NCBI GenBank assembly: GCA_002376715.1
Contig: DFOK01000052.1
Coordinates: 1 to 11,318 of the forward strand
DNA from: Bacteroidales bacterium UBA3543
GTDB taxonomy: Bacteria; Bacteroidota; Bacteroidia; Bacteroidales; UBA932
DNA length: 11,318 bases
Direction of reading: 5' to 3'
Part shown: one piece after another, positions 1 through 6,337 of the stretch
Layout of the letters: every line of letters begins with the position of its first letter
How positions within the stretch are numbered: the stretch's first letter is position 1
Translations under genes and position numbers: made by a program
Notes under the pieces: generated by a model
Told to the model about the DNA's origin: nothing
Databases searched by the model: none
Seen by the model: the letters and a program-made list of their open reading frames with translations, nothing else

Positions 1-842
1 ACATTATACTCGGCAACATAGTAGAGCGGGGTGGTTATATCTGCCCAGCCGCTGCTTACCGCACCTGTGTAGCGATTTCCTGCAGCATACTCTTTTCCGT
101 CTGTGACGCTCCGGCTCCACTGGTACAATTTATCGCCACCCAATCTAATTGTCACCTTTCCTCCTGCAGCGATATTAGTCATTACGGCGGGGTCAAAAGA
201 GAGAAAAGCAGTAATGTTATCGAGAGCAGCCGAGAAGGTAACGTCTGTCACATTAAGCGGTACGGATTTGAATACTCCGGGTACAGTCTCTACCGTATAA
301 ATCAGTTTTCTAAGAGCTCCTACTTCTTGTGGGATTCCACTGAGATTCAATTTGATGATACTGCTCTTAGCAACCAAATTAAATATCTGATTGATTGGGT
401 GAGCCTGTTCGTCGAACAATAGCAGGTGGTTGCGGAGATGTGCCGTAGAATTATTTCCGTTCTGTATCTGTTCCCAGAAGTTGTCGGGAAGTTGTACCTC
501 TCCGGTGGTCTCATTCAGCGTTATGCCCTCTACGAGATAGTAGGCCTTGTAAATATTAGCACCAGGTACGTCCGTCCCCTGAAAACTATTGCCTCCTGTC
601 CAGTGAAATTTCTCGCTTCCTTTATAAGTCGTACCATCATATCCGGCCAGCAGGAGTGTGTCACCGGTCTGCCATGTGAGGCTGAGATCGGTGTCATCAT
701 ATAACACGCGTGTCTCAGGTGGGATAGTTGCACTGATAGTCACGATCTTACCTCCTTCCCTCTCAGGTTCGGGAAGAGGATCACGCGTGCAACCGATTAC
801 CAATAAGGCAAGTAGTGTAATAATAAATAGTTTGGATTTCAT
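1..842 (-). CDS. Fimbrillin-like surface lipoprotein, N-terminal 280 codons (3' end outside window)
   Basis: An uninterrupted minus-strand frame runs from an ATG at 842 to the left edge with no stop, so the gene is 3'-truncated by the window. The N-terminus has a lysine-bearing start, a hydrophobic stretch and the lipobox VIGC, with Cys18 as the acylation site and TRDP after it, so export and lipid anchoring are expected. After a Pro/Glu-rich linker comes a beta-rich segment containing VTISATIPPETRV, then LSLTWQTGDTLLLAG. This order (a Thr-Arg strand followed by a W-x-x-GD turn) is typical of fimbrillin-family proteins of Bacteroidales. The visible end reads PLYYVAEYNV, which suggests a further C-terminal domain beyond the edge. 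A surface or pilus-type adhesin role is inferred from family resemblance. Its base composition looks more GC-rich than the genes to its right. The start is supported by the signal peptide; no clear ribosome binding site is seen. Lipoprotein is confident, fimbrillin assignment moderate. Confidence 0.8.
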   Translation of the reverse strand, partial: MKSKLFIITLLALLVIGCTRDPLPEPEREGGKIVTISATIPPETRVLYDDTDLSLTWQTGDTLLLAGYDGTTYKGSEKFHWTGGNSFQGTDVPGANIYKAYYLVEGITLNETTGEVQLPDNFWEQIQNGNNSTAHLRNHLLLFDEQAHPINQIFNLVAKSSIIKLNLSGIPQEVGALRKLIYTVETVPGVFKSVPLNVTDVTFSAALDNITAFLSFDPAVMTNIAAGGKVTIRLGGDKLYQWSRSVTDGKEYAAGNRYTGAVSSGWADITTPLYYVAEYN

Positions 843-859
843 ATTTGTTTGTCATAGGT

Positions 860-878
860 GTCCGGTAAAAATCCGGAC
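860..878. repeat. Hairpin in the leader of the fimbrillin-like gene
   Basis: GTCCGG (860-865) and CCGGAC (873-878) form a perfect 6-bp stem with a 7-base loop, TAAAAAT. It lies 18 bases upstream of the ATG at 842, so it would sit in the 5' leader of the lipoprotein mRNA. No T-run follows on either strand, so it is not a standard terminator. A role in mRNA stability or translation is possible but unproven. The rest of 843-1002 shows a TTGTACAA palindrome (893-900) and no confident promoter. Confidence 0.35.
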
Positions 879-1002
879 GGATTATTATAAAGTTGTACAA
901 TTAAAACAAAGTAGGTTTGGTACAATCATCCGGTTCATTGACTATATTGTAGTTAGGGTTTTACAAAGAGGTTTCTTTAGCCAATTCTGTTTCGGTTTTT
1001 AT

Positions 1003-1455
1003 CTATTTTTGGAATACCGAAAAATCGAAATAGACCATTTTTAATACTTGTGTCGTCGTTTCATCCGACTTTACTTCAAAAAGCATCTGATCGGGATCAG
1101 GCGGTCCCATCTCGGAGACCGTATTGTTGGAGAAAGCATACCCTTCGACAGGTATTCCCATTATTCCCAAGTCTATCTTTTGATTCTCATTTTCATCGTG
1201 ATAAGCTATACTGATATACTGACCTTCAGGAAGCGATTCCATATTCCAAATGGCAGAGTTGTTTTCGATAGATAGAGCTGCTGTTTGAGTTGACTCATGT
1301 TTAGCAAAGCTCTCCTTGCCGTCGAACAGGGCAACCATAACTTTTCCGTCATTGCTTTTCAGGTTTTCAAAGCGAACGATCAGCTTTCCGTTTTGGGCAT
1401 ACATCTGGGCAGCAAAAAGAATAATAGTGGTAGTTAGTAATAATAAGCGTTTCAT
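1003..1455 (-). CDS. Secreted DUF2141-family protein
   Basis: This 150-residue protein has a signal peptide (MKRLLLLTTTIILFAAQMYA, likely cut before QNG), no lipobox Cys, and so is expected in the periplasm or outside the cell. The mature part matches the DUF2141 family pattern: KVMVALFDGKESF near residues 38-50, a strand ending SLPEGQYISIAYHDENENQKID near 73-95, then GIPVEGYAFSNN and a GPPDP segment near 100-122. The biochemical function of the family is unknown; the acidic HDENENQKID stretch could bind a cation, but that is inference. It starts 18 bases after the winged-helix gene stop and is the last gene of the minus-strand operon. An inverted repeat (990-996 with 1016-1022, TTTCGGT/ACCGAAA) overlaps the stop codon but has no T-tract. 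Length is normal for the family and the frame is intact. Confidence 0.85.
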   Translation of the reverse strand: MKRLLLLTTTIILFAAQMYAQNGKLIVRFENLKSNDGKVMVALFDGKESFAKHESTQTAALSIENNSAIWNMESLPEGQYISIAYHDENENQKIDLGIMGIPVEGYAFSNNTVSEMGPPDPDQMLFEVKSDETTTQVLKMVYFDFSVFQK

Positions 1456-1473
1456 TTTTGTATTATTTACGAG

Positions 1474-1758
1474 TTATAAATTCAGATATCCTTTTAAGGA
1501 TTCAACATATTTTTCGAAGGCTTTTATGCCTACTTCTGTAATTCTACATACGGTGCGGGTTCGTTTTCCTACAAATCCCCTTTCAACTTCAATATAACCC
1601 GCTTCACTCAACTTGTCTATCTGCACACTCAGGTTACCCGAGGTAGACTTGGTTCGTTCTTTCAAATAGACAAAATCGGCCTCTTCGGCAGATAGCAATA
1701 TTGACATAATTGCCAACCTGAGTTCGGAATGAAGTAAGGGGTCAAGGTGTTTGAACAT
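1474..1758 (-). CDS. Small winged-helix transcriptional regulator (HTH_34 / MarR-ArsR-like)
   Basis: The 94-residue product is a stand-alone winged helix. It begins FKHLDPLLHSELRLAIMSIL (first helices), followed by the helix-turn-helix around residues 28-55 (YLKERTKSTSGNLSVQIDKL), the joining phrase EAGYIEVERGF, and a basic wing GKRTRTVCRIT before a C-terminal helix that probably dimerises. This is the pattern of the short single-domain regulators assigned to winged-helix family HTH_34. The frame can be extended to 1785, but only from a TTG codon; the ATG at 1758 gives the usual family length and is preferred. It overlaps the end of the upstream membrane-protein gene by 17 bases, so the two are probably translationally coupled. 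No ligand-binding domain or metal-binding Cys cluster is seen. It probably regulates its own operon; the inverted repeats at 3167-3252 are candidate targets. Confidence 0.85.
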   Translation of the reverse strand: MFKHLDPLLHSELRLAIMSILLSAEEADFVYLKERTKSTSGNLSVQIDKLSEAGYIEVERGFVGKRTRTVCRITEVGIKAFEKYVESLKGYLNL

Positions 1759-2524
1759 AATTTTTCTGTAGTTTGAAACTGTCAATTAATACATAAATTG
1801 AAATCAGGAATAGTGGTAAATGATAAACTCCAACAAAAACGGTTGAAGGATTGAAAAAGCTCATCATATTCCAAAACCCTATGATCGTTCCCGAAATTCC
1901 TGTCATCCTATATACCGGCAAACTGATTGCAGGCTTACAGTAAATAAGAATAATCAAAAAAATGGGGGTCATAGGGCAAAATTGTAGAGATTGAGCCACA
2001 TGCCCCGTGAAAAAATAGAGCGGATTGAAATCGGGTGTCCCGGAAAAATCCATTGGCCACCAAAGACAAAATAGAGCAACAATTATAAGCCAAGCATTCT
2101 TTTTGTTAAAATTATTAAATGTGTAACTGTTTTTGTTACTCCTAACATCACTCAGCCATACAAAAGATGTCATAAGGCACAAAATAATATTGGACAAGAT
2201 CATACTTAAGCCGAATTGATCGGTTATGGCGATATTTTGGACTAGGGCATAGAGTGAATACGAGATGCCGACAAATATCGTGAATGCTTTTCCAACCCGA
2301 TTTTTAAAGAGGATCAAGCCCACAAAAAAAATCAAAACCACTATCTGAAACAGGGTAGAATATGGCAGCAAGTTACGCACAAAAGAGTTGGATAGCGTCG
2401 CGTTTATGATATTGCCAATATTTTGAGCTACGAAACCTTTTTCAGCGTAAGGTGGCAATATGAAAGCCATTATAATCATGACAATCAGAAACCACCGAGA
2501 TAAAATGAATTTTTGTGATTTCAT
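1742..2524 (-). CDS. Polytopic inner-membrane protein of unknown function
   Basis: The 260-residue protein is very hydrophobic, with about seven or eight predicted membrane segments (roughly residues 9-25, 55-73, 79-97, 103-124, 143-157, 172-195, 208-222 and 226-248). I do not recognise a family. Notable features are a WWPMDFSGTPDFNPL stretch after the fifth helix, an FCPMTPIFL segment, and a HLPLF motif in the last hydrophobic region. The pattern of aromatic residues and prolines near the membrane boundary could hint at a channel or carrier, but no transporter signature is visible. Its ATG at 2524 overlaps the TGA of the preceding gene as ATGA, a classic coupled arrangement, and its 3' end overlaps the winged-helix gene. 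Co-expression with that regulator is therefore likely. It is AT-rich like its operon neighbours. The call as a real gene is firm; the function is unknown. Confidence 0.8.
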   Translation of the reverse strand: MKSQKFILSRWFLIVMIIMAFILPPYAEKGFVAQNIGNIINATLSNSFVRNLLPYSTLFQIVVLIFFVGLILFKNRVGKAFTIFVGISYSLYALVQNIAITDQFGLSMILSNIILCLMTSFVWLSDVRSNKNSYTFNNFNKKNAWLIIVALFCLWWPMDFSGTPDFNPLYFFTGHVAQSLQFCPMTPIFLIILIYCKPAISLPVYRMTGISGTIIGFWNMMSFFNPSTVFVGVYHLPLFLISIYVLIDSFKLQKNYVQTP

Positions 2525-3102
2525 TTCTTTCTACCTTGCCAATTTAAAATATGCCCCGGAATAACTTGTACTATAAGGAAAAGGGCAGCAAATACGAGAA
2601 TTGAATCGAGAGTATTGCCCAATATCAGGCAAAAAATTGACAAAAACATGCCTGCGAATCCTGAGCAGATTAAGGGTAAGAAACTAATGATCAGTCCGGT
2701 AATGGCTGACCCAATACTGATGAGCATGATTACCATAAATAGTATTGGAAAGCCTTCTATGAGGGTGGCAGCCGGTGCGGGAAGAAAGGCAGCAATTCCA
2801 ACTACAATCCATACATACATGATTACTTTGTCAAGGTATGTTTTTACTCCTTTATACTCTTTTTTCATAGTTATTGTCATTGCCGCAAAACCAATTAAAG
2901 GAATCAGGAACCATAGTAAATTCCAATAATCATTGCCGGTTGACTTGAGCATATACCAAACCAGGAGCGAAACCAGTACGGTTGTATAGCCCCAAATCAG
3001 AAATGGTATCCCATTCCCTTTTTCAATACGTTGCTGCGTGTTGCGGATCATTTGAGTGATGAGTTCCAAACTCTCCTTCTCATTCAGTTGTTTTTCTTCC
3101 AT
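2521..3102 (-). CDS. Six-helix membrane protein, first gene of the winged-helix operon
   Basis: The product is 193 residues if translation begins at the ATG at 3102. The frame is open to 3207, but that extension lacks a good start and encodes AT-rich, low-quality sequence that overlaps the putative promoter, so 3102 is preferred. A soluble N-terminal helix (EEKQLNEKESLELITQMI, residues 2-19) with the pattern LNE-x-ES-x-x-LI-x-x-MI precedes GIPFLIWGY and about six membrane segments (roughly 33-53, 60-78, 91-108, 115-135, 138-157, 164-190). I recall this N-terminal pattern from uncharacterised Bacteroidota membrane proteins encoded beside small winged-helix regulators, but I know of no named function. 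The C-terminus ends in basic QGRKK, probably cytoplasmic. It is translationally coupled to the next membrane gene by an ATGA overlap. Possible roles include signal input to the regulator or a membrane-homeostasis function; both are speculation. Confidence 0.8.
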   Translation of the reverse strand: MEEKQLNEKESLELITQMIRNTQQRIEKGNGIPFLIWGYTTVLVSLLVWYMLKSTGNDYWNLLWFLIPLIGFAAMTITMKKEYKGVKTYLDKVIMYVWIVVGIAAFLPAPAATLIEGFPILFMVIMLISIGSAITGLIISFLPLICSGFAGMFLSIFCLILGNTLDSILVFAALFLIVQVIPGHILNWQGRKK

Positions 3103-3154
3103 TTGGATAAATATTAAAAGTGTTATTTTGTTTAGTTCATTATTAAAATCTGAC

Positions 3155-3186
3155 ACAATATAAATCGGTTTATTGTATAAACCAAA
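3155..3186 (-). promoter_or_regulatory. Candidate promoter of the four-gene minus-strand operon
   Basis: Read on the minus strand, TTTG (3186-3183) is followed by a 20-base spacer and TATATTGT (3162-3155). The -33 element matches the Bacteroidota consensus TTTG exactly and the spacing is right, but the -7 element matches TAnnTTTG at only four of six fixed positions. It would place transcription start about 45-50 bases upstream of the ATG at 3102. No better match lies closer to the gene. Confidence 0.4.
3167..3183. promoter_or_regulatory. 17-bp palindrome, candidate operator
   Basis: GGTTTAT-TGT-ATAAACC is a perfect inverted repeat with 7-base arms and a 3-base centre. It fills most of the spacer between the candidate -33 and -7 elements of the operon that encodes a winged-helix regulator, the position expected for a repressor site. 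The arm length and overall span fit a dimeric winged-helix protein. Binding is inferred from position and symmetry only. Confidence 0.45.
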
Positions 3187-3221
3187 TAATTTGACAAAAA
3201 AAATCAACTATTTTTCAAAAA

Positions 3222-3252
3222 ATTAGTTCCAGGGATAATTTGTGGAACTAAT
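3222..3252. promoter_or_regulatory. 31-bp inverted repeat, second candidate operator
   Basis: ATTAGTTCCA (3222-3231) and TGGAACTAAT (3243-3252) are perfect 10-base arms around an 11-base centre. The repeat lies midway between the divergent starts at 3102 and 3309, and its right arm would fall near the -33 region of the rightward promoter. Neither flank has the T-run of a terminator and no coding region ends here, so a protein-binding site or divergent control element is more likely than a terminator. Confidence 0.45.
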
Positions 3253-3268
3253 AATGGGTTTTGTTTTA

Positions 3269-3276
3269 TATCTTTA
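3269..3276 (+). promoter_or_regulatory. Candidate -7 box for the MscS gene
   Basis: TATCTTTA matches TAnnTTTG at five of six fixed positions and would start transcription about 25 bases before the ATG at 3309. No TTTG is found at the usual 19-21 bases upstream; the nearest is 26 bases away (3239-3242), inside the inverted repeat. The promoter may be weak or activator-dependent. Confidence 0.35.
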
Positions 3277-3308
3277 CCATCATTATATAAGCAAACAACA
3301 AATTTATC

Positions 3309-5237
3309 ATGAACCACAATAAGCGTATCTTATCTCTTTTTCTCGTTTTTTTACTGTCATCTTTCTCTTATTTAATGGCTCAGCAAGTAGAAACTACGAA
3401 TACTTCATCCGATAGCTTAGCCCATCAGAACGATTCCTTAAACAGAGCATTACTTCAGGATTATAAAAGTCGTCTCATGGAAATGGACTCCATTCGCAGA
3501 TTGGATTCGATAAGACAGGTAAAACTTGAAGAACAACTGGCATCCCTCAAAACCACGGACAACCTGAAAAAGGAAGAAATTCAAAAACAACTTGCTGATA
3601 TTCAACAAAGAGAGATAGACAGAATCGCACGGGAGAAAGCAAAGGTTGACTCTCTCCGCAGTGTGGCGACGGCATATCCTATAATAGGTGTGCTAAACGA
3701 TACCATTTTTTCATTATATGCACGTCTCGGTTCATTTACCCCTAAGGATAGAGCAAATAATATCAGTGCACGTATACAGATTTTGTACGATGATGATTTT
3801 ATGAATCCCGATTCGCTTTATATAGCGATTTCCGAAAACTATCGGGATATTATGTATCAAGACAAAATTATAATGAGTGTAACAGAAACCGATGCTATTT
3901 GGAATAATGCATCCATAGACGAAGTTGCTCAAGATTATTTGCAAAGGATACAGGCTTCCATTAAAAATGCACGTATAGAAAAGAGTTTGCCACGTTTACT
4001 TACCAGAATAGGGTTGGTTATTCTTACGATAGTTGTTCTGGTGTTAATGATTTACGGTGTGAACAAACTTTTCAAATGGTTGACGAAGTACATTAATGAG
4101 AAGAAAAAACAGTGGTTTAAAAATCTGAAATATCGCGATTATACCTATTTGTCCGCCGAGCAAGAGATAAAACTGGTAAGCAAATTATTCAATTTTTTAC
4201 GTTGGGTAACGATAATAGTGTTGCTTTTCCTCGTTATTCCTATAATATTCAGCATTTTCCCATTTACAAGGGGTTGGGCGGATATGCTCTTTGGGATGAT
4301 ATGGAAACCTGTTAGGAAAATGTTGTTCTCTTTTTGGAATTATCTTCCCAATCTCTTTACAATACTGATAATTTATATTGTGTTCAAGTATTTAGTTCGT
4401 CTTATTCGTTATTTCTTTAAAGAGATTGAATCAGGAAAGCTAAAAATCAGCGGATTCCATAAAGATTGGGCTTTGCCTACATTTACCATTATTCGTGTGC
4501 TGCTTTATGCATTTGCATTCATTATGATATTCCCCTACCTGCCGGGCTCCGACTCACCTATTTTTAAGGGGGTTTCCGTATTCTTGGGATTGTTGGTATC
4601 CTTGGGATCGTCGTCGGCAATTGCCAATATGGTAGCAGGTTTGGTAATAACGTATATGCGTCCGTTTGCAATTGGTGACAGAATTAAAATCAATGATATT
4701 TCGGGTGATGTGATAGAAAAAACAATGTTGGTAACACGGTTAAAAACAATTACCAACGAAGAGATAACCATTCCCAATTCTGCCATATTGACGGGAAATA
4801 CAATCAATTACAGTAGGTTTGAGAAAGATCCGGGATTAATTCTGAGTACCATAGCCACAATAGCTTACGACGTACCCTGGAAGAAGGCACATGAGATGTT
4901 GATCGAAGCCGGCTTGCGCTGTAAAGATGTGCTGCGGAAACCAAAACCATACGTTATTCAATCAGCACTGAATGAATTTTATGCATCATATAAGATACAT
5001 GTTTATATAAATGACGCGAAACTTCAATTAAAAGTACTATCGGAACTTCACGGGCACATTCAAGATGTTTGCAACGAAAATGGAATAGAGCTTATCTTAC
5101 CCCACTATATGGCACATCGTTCTGCTCAAAACATGGTTATAAATCCTGATTATAAACCAAAAGATCATAAAAGCCCTGCATTTGATGTGAATGTGAATAT
5201 TGAGGATAAAAGTGATGGTAAAAGCAAGAGTAAATAA
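3309..5237 (+). CDS. Large MscS-family mechanosensitive channel
   Basis: This 642-residue inner-membrane protein should form an osmotic safety channel that opens under membrane tension. A signal peptide ends near LMAQ (residue 25). A charged, probably coiled-coil periplasmic stretch follows (about 35-120), then a periplasmic globular part to about 225. Membrane segments lie near 231-251, 298-318, 342-362, 388-410 and 420-450. The last is the pore helix: GLLVSLGSSSAIANMVAGLV leads into the family signature YMRPFAIGDRIKINDISGDV (449-468). The beta domain continues through TRLKTITNEEITIPNSAIL and NTINYSR, and the mixed alpha/beta C-terminal vestibule ends near 600. A hydrophilic tail rich in Lys and Asp closes the protein. 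It is far longer than the roughly 290-residue E. coli MscS and belongs with the enlarged periplasmic-domain channels. A carbonic anhydrase gene follows 40 bases downstream. Family assignment is firm. Confidence 0.95.
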   Translation: MNHNKRILSLFLVFLLSSFSYLMAQQVETTNTSSDSLAHQNDSLNRALLQDYKSRLMEMDSIRRLDSIRQVKLEEQLASLKTTDNLKKEEIQKQLADIQQREIDRIAREKAKVDSLRSVATAYPIIGVLNDTIFSLYARLGSFTPKDRANNISARIQILYDDDFMNPDSLYIAISENYRDIMYQDKIIMSVTETDAIWNNASIDEVAQDYLQRIQASIKNARIEKSLPRLLTRIGLVILTIVVLVLMIYGVNKLFKWLTKYINEKKKQWFKNLKYRDYTYLSAEQEIKLVSKLFNFLRWVTIIVLLFLVIPIIFSIFPFTRGWADMLFGMIWKPVRKMLFSFWNYLPNLFTILIIYIVFKYLVRLIRYFFKEIESGKLKISGFHKDWALPTFTIIRVLLYAFAFIMIFPYLPGSDSPIFKGVSVFLGLLVSLGSSSAIANMVAGLVITYMRPFAIGDRIKINDISGDVIEKTMLVTRLKTITNEEITIPNSAILTGNTINYSRFEKDPGLILSTIATIAYDVPWKKAHEMLIEAGLRCKDVLRKPKPYVIQSALNEFYASYKIHVYINDAKLQLKVLSELHGHIQDVCNENGIELILPHYMAHRSAQNMVINPDYKPKDHKSPAFDVNVNIEDKSDGKSKSK

Positions 5238-5246
5238 AAGATTGTT

Positions 5247-5254
5247 TAACTTTG
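5247..5254 (+). promoter_or_regulatory. Perfect -7 box in front of the carbonic anhydrase gene
   Basis: TAACTTTG matches TAnnTTTG at every fixed position and lies 24-31 bases upstream of the ATG at 5278, after the MscS stop. No TTTG -33 element lies at the normal distance. It may give the anhydrase its own transcript in addition to read-through from MscS. Confidence 0.4.
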
Positions 5255-5277
5255 AATAATTAAAATGAGATAATATC

Positions 5278-5940
5278 ATGACAACGGAAGAGATAAATAA
5301 ACATGATGAACGCGAACTGTTGCTTGACTCTATTCGCGATTTCAACGAGAGGGAATATATTCCCAGACAAGAACTTTTTGAAGGCTTGAAAGGAGAGCAA
5401 AAACCGCATACCCTGTTTATCGGATGTTCCGATTCACGTGTGGTTCCGCACATGTTGACAAACAGTTTGGCCGGAGATCTTTTTGTTGTACGCAATATAG
5501 CCAACCTTGTTCCTTTCTATGAAACTGAAACTAAAAAATTCGTGGCCACATCTGCCGTAATAGAATACGCTGTATTAGAACTCAAGGTTGAAAATATAGT
5601 GGTTTGCGGACATTCAAACTGTGGTGGTTGCGGAGCTCTCTATATGGGGAAAGAGTTGGATAAACTGCATCATACGAAAAAATGGCTCGAACTTGCTCAG
5701 CCGGTAAAAGAGATTGTGGAAGAAAAAATAGCCAAAAAGAAAATTCCTTTGGAAAAACGCGAAGAATATACGGAGAAAATGAATGTCGTGCTTCAATTGC
5801 GCCATTTAATGCGTTACCCCTATATTCGGTCACGCGTAAGAGCAGGCAAACTAACCTTATATGGATGGTACTACAGCATTGAAGAGGGACGTATTTACAA
5901 TTACGATAAGAAGAGCAGAAAATTCGTTAAAGTTGAATAG
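5278..5940 (+). CDS. Beta-class carbonic anhydrase
   Basis: The 220-residue cytoplasmic enzyme interconverts CO2 and bicarbonate with a zinc ion. The catalytic signature is complete: Cys50, Asp52 and Arg54 in GCSDSRVVP, and His112 with Cys115 in CGHSNCGGCGAL. Cys50, His112 and Cys115 are the expected zinc ligands and the Asp52-Arg54 pair is the standard dyad. VRNIANLVP (71-79) and AVIEYAVLELKVENIVV (93-109) are also typical. The C-terminal GWYYSIEEGRIYNYD matches the family ending. Length is normal. Its likely role is to supply bicarbonate for carboxylation reactions and help pH balance; in anaerobic Bacteroidota, CO2 fixation by PEP carboxykinase is a plausible consumer, which is inference. 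It lies 40 bases after the MscS gene on the same strand and is probably co-transcribed, with a possible internal promoter. No substitution of key residues is seen. Confidence 0.96.
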   Translation: MTTEEINKHDERELLLDSIRDFNEREYIPRQELFEGLKGEQKPHTLFIGCSDSRVVPHMLTNSLAGDLFVVRNIANLVPFYETETKKFVATSAVIEYAVLELKVENIVVCGHSNCGGCGALYMGKELDKLHHTKKWLELAQPVKEIVEEKIAKKKIPLEKREEYTEKMNVVLQLRHLMRYPYIRSRVRAGKLTLYGWYYSIEEGRIYNYDKKSRKFVKVE

Positions 5941-5977
5941 GGAGTTGTAATTAGCAAATTAACTCTTAATAAATGAC

Positions 5978-6004
5978 GAGGATGTCGTTTTAAGCGACAC
6001 CCTC
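5978..6004. terminator. Imperfect hairpin between convergent coding sequences, possible terminator
   Basis: GAGG-A-TGTCG (5978-5987) pairs with CGACA-C-CCTC (5995-6004) around the loop TTTTAAG, giving nine paired bases and one A/C mismatch. It stands 38 bases after the carbonic anhydrase stop and, on the other strand, seven bases after the stop of the BACON-like remnant. Neither side has a strong T-tract, so it may be a weak or bidirectional terminator. Confidence 0.4.
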
Positions 6005-6011
6005 AATAACT

Positions 6012-6233
6012 TCATGGGGTATAGGGTTTACCATCGTGATCCTGCACGGACCAATTTTTGCCCTTGGCCGTTGCCGCTTGGGCAACGGTGATAACGTTCT
6101 GCTCGGTACCGGATCCCACGGCGAATACCCGAAACTCCCCTATTTCCTTTCCGGTGCGATTAGGCAGCCTATTGATCAGAATAGTCATATTGCTACCGGA
6201 TATTTCTTCCCACAGACTTTGTAGAGGTAAGGG
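6012..6233 (-). pseudogene. Remnant of a BACON-like domain protein (C-terminal piece)
   Basis: On the minus strand a frame ends with TGA at 6012-6014 and is closed upstream by two consecutive TAA codons at 6234-6239. Within it, residues resemble the last strands of a BACON domain of Bacteroidota surface proteins: SNMTILINRLPNRTGKEIG, then FRVFAVGSGTEQNVITVAQA, that is an N-x-R-TG turn followed by a strand and the characteristic V-I-T-V-x-Q ending. A short tail, NWSVQDHDGKPYTP, follows. The only ATG (6188) would give 58 residues and begin inside a beta strand, so a complete domain cannot be made. Base composition is clearly more GC-rich than both flanks. I read it as the 3' end of a lost or deleted lipoprotein gene. 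A functional microprotein from 6188 is the alternative, less likely. An 8-bp hairpin (6068-6075 with 6081-6088) lies inside. The remaining part of the 5941-6337 gap shows nothing further apart from the two hairpins. Confidence 0.5.
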
Positions 6234-6274
6234 TTATTATCAAAAAAATTCAAAGACATTTCGGAAATAGCCTG

Positions 6275-6300
6275 AAAAAAAGCTGCCTCAAATGAGGCAG
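6275..6300 (-). terminator. Rho-independent terminator of the collagen-like gene
   Basis: On the minus strand, CTGCCTC-ATTT-GAGGCAG forms a perfect 7-bp stem with a 4-base loop, followed after one base pair of spacer by seven consecutive T residues (plus-strand A run 6275-6281). It begins 38 bases after the stop of the collagen-like gene, which fits intrinsic termination of that transcript. Confidence 0.85.
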
Positions 6301-6337
6301 TCCTTTACTTTATTATATCTAATCTCATCAGGTTAAT

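Noticed and set aside
1759..1785. Longer N-terminus for the winged-helix regulator
   Set aside because: It would need a TTG start and increases the overlap with the upstream gene to 44 bases; the ATG at 1758 gives the normal family length.
3103..3207. Longer N-terminus for the 193-residue membrane protein
   Set aside because: The extension overlaps the candidate promoter and palindrome, lacks a convincing start, and precedes a well-formed N-terminal helix at the ATG at 3102.
3297..3304. CAAATTTA, a perfect minus-strand -7 box (TAAATTTG)
   Set aside because: It has no -33 partner and would give a leader of nearly 190 bases for the leftward operon, with a better placed candidate at 3155-3186.
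5582..5833. Two antisense open frames over the carbonic anhydrase gene
   Set aside because: They overlap a gene with a complete catalytic signature and show no protein-like features of their own.
6108..6119. Adjacent KpnI- and BamHI-like sites (GGTACC, GGATCC) suggesting a cloning polylinker
   Set aside because: They lie within the BACON-like frame as Gly-Ser-Gly-Thr codons and no other vector sequence surrounds them.
6036..6270. Two overlapping plus-strand open frames of 62 and 70 codons in the convergent gap
   Set aside because: They are complements of the BACON-like remnant, which has the more protein-like reading; no signal, domain or promoter supports them.
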